From the NCBI GenBank assembly GCA_945897075.1, contig CAMDEX010000022.1, forward strand, positions 1 to 38,008: 38,008 nt of DNA, read 5' to 3'. Position numbers and translations under genes: made by a program. Source of the DNA: Litorilinea aerophila (GTDB taxonomy: Bacteria; Chloroflexota; Anaerolineae; Caldilineales; Caldilineaceae). The stretch's first letter is position 1. Each line of letters starts with the position of its first letter. The notes under the pieces are model-generated. The model searched no databases and was not told the origin of the DNA. It saw only the letters and a program-made list of their open reading frames with translations. Of the stretch, positions 35,001 to 38,008 are shown one piece after another.

Positions 35001-36976
35001 CTTCCTCCCTTCCTCCCATCCTCTCTTCCTCCCCCGCCTGGCACACCGGCCTTGCCTCCGCGCTCCTCGCCCCCCTCTTCGTCGCCATTCTGGGCAATCT
35101 GGACAGCTTCGCCCAGATCGTCAAACGGCTGCTGGAGATGAGCCAGAGCAGCTTCGAGAGTGCCCTGCCCGGCGTGCAGACGGCTGTGGCCGCGGCAGAC
35201 GGTTTTTGGCGGTTGGTGACCACCGATAGGCAATTGCCCGGCTACGATTTCTGGGCACCCAGCCGGGTGATTCCCTTTTCGATCAACGAATTCCCTTATT
35301 GGAGCTTTACCTTCGCCGATCTGCACCCGCATATGATCGGTATCCCCTTTTCTGTGCTCTTTTTGGGGCTGGTGTTGGCTCTGTTGCGCAGTTACGATGT
35401 GGACTGGCGGCGGGAGTGGGGGCAGGGGCTGCTTCTGCTGGCTGGCTTTGGGCTGCTCTTGGGAACGCTCGCCAGTATCAATTTGTGGGAATTGCCCACC
35501 TATTTTGGCTTGGGTGTGCTGGCGCTGGCCGTCAGTCTCTACCGGGGACGCGGGCGCTTGCCTCTGCCCCTGCTCATCGGTGGTGCCGTCGGCTTTCTGG
35601 TCGCTGCCTATCTCTCCTTTTTGCCCTTCTTCCGCACCTATCACAATGTGGGGGCCAGCGGCGTGGGGACGGTCAAAGAGCCAGACGATCTGGGCGTCTG
35701 GCTGTTGATTTGGGGCTTCTTTGCCTTTGTGCTCATCTCGTGGCTGCTGGTGAGCCTGCGCGGGCCGGCCCGCCCCGGTGACGCCAAGCCAACCGGTTTG
35801 GAACGCTGGCTGGGGCTGGCCTGGGGCAATCTGGATCGTCTGCCCCGGCTGCTCTATTGGCAGGCGCGGCTGGTGCGTTGGCCGACGCTGGGCTTTCTGG
35901 CTGGGCAGTGGTGGGTTCCGCTTTTTGTCGTCATCGGCGCGGGGTTGCTCTTCTTCACCGACCAGAAGGTTCTGGGCGTCTGTGTGCCCGCTCTGGCTAT
36001 CGGTTTCCTGCTCCTCTGGCGGCGCGGGCGGGCCGCGGATGCGGGTACACTGCTGGCCGCGCTCTTGACCGTCACCGGTTTCGCCCTCCTGGCCGGGACG
36101 CAACTGATCTACCTGAAAGACTTTCTGCAGGGCGGCGAGTGGTATCGGATGAATACCCTCTTCAAGTTTTTCATTCAGATCTGGGTACTCTGGGGCGTGG
36201 CCGCGGCCATTGCCCTGCCGCGGATATTGGCAGAGGGGAATAGAACGCGGATGACGGGGATTGGGCAGATGAACGCGGATGAGAAAGAAGTCCCCAGTCC
36301 CCAGTCGCCAGTCGCCAGTCGCCAATTCCTGCGCCCCCTCTGGCTCACGATTTTTTCTCTCCTGCTTTTCGCCACTTTCGCCTATCCCCTGTGGGGGACG
36401 GCGGCCCGCTTGGAGCAGCGCTTCCCGGGCTGGCAGCCACCCATCGGCACGCTCGATGGGCTGGACTTTATGAACGAGGGTGTCTACACCTGGCCGGACG
36501 GCAACAATCCGATTGAACTGCGTTATGACCGGGAGGCCATCAACTGGCTGCTGGCGAATGTGCGCGGCAATCTGGTGGTGGCGGAATCGTCTACGCTGGA
36601 ATACTATAGGGCGATGGGCAGCCGGGTGGCTTCGCTGACCGGTCTGAGCGGTGTGAGCGGGATGCACGAGGGCGAGCAGCGTTGGGGTGAACTGGTGGGC
36701 GCACGCGGCGCGCTGTTGGGCGAATTTTGGAATACAAACGATCTGGCGCGCACCCGGCAATTGATGGATGAACTGGAAATTGCGCTGATTTATGTGGGCC
36801 AGTTGGAGAGCCACGAACATCCCCAGGCCGAGGCGAAGTGGGATGGAATGGTCGCCAGCGGAGAACTCTCTTTGCTCTATTCCAACGAACGGGTGAAGAT
36901 CTACGCCGTGCGTGGGCGGCTGGTGCAGACCGGGGATGGGCGCTTTGTCCCTGCGGGCGCTCTGCCCAAATCCTAG
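32036..36976 (+). CDS. Giant membrane protein: GT39-like N-terminal half fused to YYY (DUF2298) C-terminal half
   Basis: 1646 aa. The ATG 32036 is preferred over a TTG at 31973 that lies in repeats. The N-terminal half has NVRFDDGMGSHPDERSTACF (an acidic motif like GT39 first loops), GRRLYGAWTGLLAAALYAF and about ten helices, then a soluble part to about 690. The C-terminal half is the Chlor_Arch_YYY domain: GGYINYYYFGIYLVAYLVK (around residue 875), about ten more helices and a soluble end with NWLLANVRGNLVVAESSTLEYY. YYY proteins are presumed glycosyltransferases of Chloroflexi and archaea, so this is probably a two-domain envelope glycosylation enzyme. Four in-frame repeat tracts lie in loops (see separate entries). 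Ends 389 bp before the NUDIX gene. Confidence 0.88.
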   Translation: MTRTSPLVYLLLGLVLLAGLTLRTWNVRFDDGMGSHPDERSTACFYAASISWPQSWDEFTDPQRSPLNPLWDRNEQRRRSFTYGHFPLYLGIATGEILHKLTPVAEALPVPEHIVTQMRLANSGCEVAVAGRLLMALLDTLTIFLLFLLGRRLYGAWTGLLAAALYAFTAQAIQLSHFFAMDPASTTFTVLAVYGAVLMAQDRSWRGALLAGIGAGLAISSKFSALPILAAPLMAALVVGWLAAKTPSPGTGEGRGGALSLSKGGGVGRVFAGALLALLLAVVTFAITSPYAILDWQNFIQATLVEQGAMVRGIADMPFTRQYRNTTPYLYFIQQQVVWGMGLPLGIVALAGSLWALLRLAAGKASGGEWIVWSWLIPYFGLTGAFLAKFNRYMSPVLPFVVLFAAALTLWFLGKVRLPNLPISQSPNFVLRSLGWLVAAVALFGGLFWSVAYVNGVYGHEHSWLVASRWVYANAPRDSIILWELWDDPLPKSVPDAPGLDMGSAGLRHIDWSPYEDDNAQKYEILKAKLKEADFVIYSSKRIYGSVDELPERYPLTTRYYDLMFSEQLGFIHAAQVTSPPRLFGFTFPDANADESWSLYDHPQVSIFQKTDQLSDAELDALLGGAWEGAIPNYRGKDSPLSPLLNLIGLGNSPESEKEGLINAVVAWIRGEERQPSQPSLPPLEERADLSLGVPLDELPLVDNYRWNVSASASPWLAVGWWWLVLSLLGWVSWPIGFLLLRRLRDRGYLFSKALGWLLAGWLLWLCASVGIAQNSVVNAWLVAALVAVIGLALLIWRWREMKGFLARMWPLLLVGEALFALAFVFFVLVRMRNPDIWQPWFGGEKFMEFAFLNGILRSPTFPPVDPHFAGGYINYYYFGIYLVAYLVKLTGIYAEVAFNLAIPSLFALTVVNAFGVAYAAVEGGSRQETGRLRSQFGASSSDATEPAPLAALPVAPADDILDIDLRPAPTTQSPNHPITQSPIQPILPSSLPPILSSSPAWHTGLASALLAPLFVAILGNLDSFAQIVKRLLEMSQSSFESALPGVQTAVAAADGFWRLVTTDRQLPGYDFWAPSRVIPFSINEFPYWSFTFADLHPHMIGIPFSVLFLGLVLALLRSYDVDWRREWGQGLLLLAGFGLLLGTLASINLWELPTYFGLGVLALAVSLYRGRGRLPLPLLIGGAVGFLVAAYLSFLPFFRTYHNVGASGVGTVKEPDDLGVWLLIWGFFAFVLISWLLVSLRGPARPGDAKPTGLERWLGLAWGNLDRLPRLLYWQARLVRWPTLGFLAGQWWVPLFVVIGAGLLFFTDQKVLGVCVPALAIGFLLLWRRGRAADAGTLLAALLTVTGFALLAGTQLIYLKDFLQGGEWYRMNTLFKFFIQIWVLWGVAAAIALPRILAEGNRTRMTGIGQMNADEKEVPSPQSPVASRQFLRPLWLTIFSLLLFATFAYPLWGTAARLEQRFPGWQPPIGTLDGLDFMNEGVYTWPDGNNPIELRYDREAINWLLANVRGNLVVAESSTLEYYRAMGSRVASLTGLSGVSGMHEGEQRWGELVGARGALLGEFWNTNDLARTRQLMDELEIALIYVGQLESHEHPQAEAKWDGMVASGELSLLYSNERVKIYAVRGRLVQTGDGRFVPAGALPKS
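32771..32834 (+). repeat. GC-rich palindrome plus CCTGAGCCTGTCGAAGG repeat inside the YYY gene
   Basis: CCCTCCCC-TGGCAC-GGGGGAGGG and a GGCCGGGGCGG tail, then CCCTGAGCCTGTCGAAGGG (32808-32826), a short repeat I recall as widespread in bacterial genomes. Translated as SPGTGEGRGG and ALSLSKGGG in a loop between membrane helices. Confidence 0.82.
33289..33320 (+). repeat. Short CCAATCTCC microrepeat inside the YYY gene
   Basis: Three CCCAATCT units encode LPNLPISQSPN after a membrane helix. Confidence 0.75.
34948..35032 (+). repeat. CCCAATCA and CCTCCCTT microrepeats inside the YYY gene
   Basis: Four CCAATCAC units then TCCTCCCTTCCTCCCTTCC encode about 28 residues such as SPNHPITQSP and LPSSLPPILSSS. 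They follow a loop at 34810-34947 rich in Ala/Pro/Asp, and match the block upstream of iolG. Confidence 0.85.
36238..36330 (+). repeat. ACGCGGATGA and CCCAGTCGCC microrepeats inside the YYY gene
   Basis: A degenerate ACACGGATGAC-type repeat then CCCAGTCCCCAGTCGCCAGTC units encode TRMTGIGQMNADEKEVPSPQ and neighbours before a membrane helix. Confidence 0.8.
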
Positions 36977-36978
36977 AA

Positions 36979-37356
36979 ACGCAAACGTAACCACGAAGGC
37001 ACAAAGACACGAAGAAGAAAAAATCTTGCTGTTCTTTGTGCCTTTGTGACTTGGTGGTTGAGACAATAGCGAACGCAAACGTAACCACGAAGGCACAAAG
37101 ACACGAAGAAGAAAAAAATCTTGCTGTTCTTTGTGCCTTTGTGACTTGGTGGTTGAAGCAATAACGAACGCAAACGTAACCACGAAGGCACAAAGACACG
37201 AAGAAAAAAAATCTTGCTGTTCTTTGTGTCTTCGTGCCTTTGTGGTTGAAGCAATAACGAACGCAAACGTAACCACGAAGGCACAAAGACACGAAGAAGA
37301 AAAATCTTGCTGTTCTTTGTGTCTTCGTGCCTTTGTGGTTGAGACAATAGCGAACG
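36979..37356. repeat. Four-copy tandem array of a 93-95 bp hairpin-forming repeat
   Basis: Units start at 36979, 37073, 37168 and 37261 (periods 94, 95, 93) with a truncated fifth at the end. Each has ACGCAAACGTAACCACGAAG, an A-rich spacer and a reverse-complement-like half with TTTGTGCCTTTGTGACTTGG or TTTGTGTCTTCGTGCCTTTG. The array fills the whole 389-bp gap between the YYY and NUDIX genes. Copies 3 and 4 share the CTTCGTGCC variant of the right half; copies 1-2 have CTTTGTGAC. Minus-strand ORFs here (NHKGTKTQRTARFFF) are artefacts of the repeat. Confidence 0.95.
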
Positions 37357-37365
37357 GCGAACTCT

Positions 37366-37845
37366 GTGGCACAATTTAAATCTATAGTGCTCTCCCGGCT
37401 CTGGCGGCTGATCCCGGACATAGTGCAGTGGTGGATCATCTGGCTGCTGCGGCCCAAACTCTTTGTCGGTGTAAGCGGTGTGCTGCTCAACGACGCGGGG
37501 GAAGTGCTTCTGCTGCGCCATCGCTTTCATCACCGCCACCCCTGGGGATTGCCGGGAGGGTTGCTGGAGCGGGGCGAGAATCTGGTGCAGTGTTGGCAGC
37601 GGGAGGTGCGGGAAGAGACAAATCTGACTGTGGCGGTCGAACGGCTGGTCGCTCAACGCAACTCCCGGCTCAGTATTGACTTTATTTTACTCGGTCAGAT
37701 TACGGGGGGGGAGATGATTCTCGACTCGACCGAGATTCTGGAAGCCGCCTTCTTCCCACCCAATGGCCTGCCCGCTGGGTTGCATAGGAATCACCGGATC
37801 ACAATTCGTAAGGCCGTAGCCGGTGAAACGTTGCTGGCATTGTAA
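37366..37845 (+). CDS. NUDIX hydrolase
   Basis: 159 aa from a GTG at 37366; no ribosome site is clear because the repeat array abuts it. Residues 60-87 form the Nudix box GLPGGLLERGENLVQCWQRE then VREETNL: G65-x5-E71-x7-R79-E-x-R-E-E84, with Asn replacing the usual Gly near the end. An aromatic N-terminal helix (LIPDIVQWWIIWLLRPKLF) could rest on the membrane. NUDIX proteins cleave nucleoside diphosphates linked to another moiety; the substrate is unknown. Single gene after the repeat array, possibly read from the YYY transcript. Confidence 0.9.
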   Translation: MAQFKSIVLSRLWRLIPDIVQWWIIWLLRPKLFVGVSGVLLNDAGEVLLLRHRFHHRHPWGLPGGLLERGENLVQCWQREVREETNLTVAVERLVAQRNSRLSIDFILLGQITGGEMILDSTEILEAAFFPPNGLPAGLHRNHRITIRKAVAGETLLAL

Positions 37846-38008
37846 TGTAGGGCGGAATGGTGACTCCAGTGAAAAAAGGGTAACGGGGATGGTGAAAACT
37901 CGCGAAAAAATCGCGGGCGGGGTAAAATAGGAAGGCAAGAGAAATAGAATCCTTGATTCCTATCAAAGCGAGAAACGGCATGTTTGTAGCCAATCAACAG
38001 CATATGCA
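37846..38008. other. Intergenic tail with a hairpin; no gene seen
   Basis: Contains a decayed TGTAGGGCGGA repeat start (37845-37855), a CGCGA-AAAAA-TCGCG hairpin (about 37902-37916) and a TAAAAT possible -10 near 37923. Short minus-strand ORFs here are not convincing. Confidence 0.5.

Noticed and set aside
36979-37356. CRISPR array
   Set aside because: Units are contiguous 93-95 bp tandem copies with no unique spacers and no cas genes nearby.
34979-37372. 797-codon minus-strand ORF opposite the YYY gene and the repeat array
   Set aside because: Antisense of a clear membrane protein; its composition is Gln/His/Pro-rich shadow sequence and its start is translated 94-bp repeat (KARRHKEQQDFFSS).
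36591-37490. Minus-strand ORF with repeated NHKGTKTQRTARFFF units
   Set aside because: Known kind of artefact made by translating the tandem DNA repeat; no ribosome site or family.
37687-38003. Short minus-strand ORFs at the right edge
   Set aside because: Overlap the NUDIX gene or intergenic repeats; no domain and no ribosome site.

Overview
The window looks like a GC-rich chromosome segment from the phylum Chloroflexota, most likely an Anaerolineae/Caldilineae-type lineage. The evidence is a Tat-dependent lipoprotein sugar-binding protein of the type abundant there, a giant membrane protein with the 'YYY' (DUF2298) domain typical of Chloroflexi and archaea, and dense families of short palindromic and microsatellite-like repeats. 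No rRNA, tRNA, integrase, transposase or CRISPR array was found. Taxonomy is inferred from gene content only.

Layout. (1) Positions 1-6985, minus strand: a catabolic/transport operon. Reading leftwards it holds a hypothetical protein, a 4-TM protein, a D-aminoacylase/deacetylase-like amidohydrolase, two sugar-type ABC permeases, a Tat lipoprotein substrate-binding protein, and a second amidohydrolase cut by the window edge. No ABC ATPase gene is present. (2) Positions 7203-13705: a divergent M81 (MlrC-like) metallopeptidase, then single genes: DUF1801 protein, GH88-type unsaturated uronyl hydrolase, formate/nitrite-type channel, two DinB-family proteins and an aspartoacylase/succinylglutamate-desuccinylase-like deacylase. 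(3) Positions 13909-18668: an SDR oxidoreductase, an inositol-2-dehydrogenase-like Gfo/Idh/MocA protein, and a large secreted GH-A-clan glycosidase. (4) Positions 18860-24993: a tightly packed five-gene operon with a WXG100-like protein, a helical protein with a C-terminal PD-(D/E)xK nuclease-like domain, a 64-aa WXG-like protein, a duplicated coiled-coil protein with one TM helix, and a three-module FtsK/EccC-like ATPase. This is the best candidate for an undescribed system, a type VII-secretion-like or FtsK-driven effector module. (5) Positions 25178-30249, minus strand: an SH3b secreted protein, a sugar-phosphate isomerase/epimerase-like TIM barrel, and a GT39-type membrane glycosyltransferase. 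(6) Positions 30406-37845: a DUF348/G5/3D cell-wall protein, a 1646-aa GT39-like/YYY fusion, a four-copy 94-bp repeat array and a NUDIX hydrolase.

The second theme is repeats. At least five families (GGACTGTCAGTCC palindromes, CTTCCGGGAAG inverted repeats, CACGTTT arrays, 'aatccccaatcccc' microrepeats, and GC-rich CCCTCCCCC/GGGGGAGGG palindromes) fill the intergenic spaces. Several also sit in frame inside genes: the SDR, the FtsK ATPase (twice), the GT39 protein (three tracts) and the YYY protein (four tracts). In two cases a repeat appears to contain the stop codon. This resembles Rickettsia-type palindromic elements that invade ORFs and is worth systematic study.

Regions 1 and 3 suggest a heterotroph using sugars, inositol/uronic acids and acylated amino compounds. 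Region 4 suggests a contact- or secretion-related function. Regions 5-6 suggest envelope glycosylation and wall remodelling. These functional links are inferences from gene families and neighbourhood.
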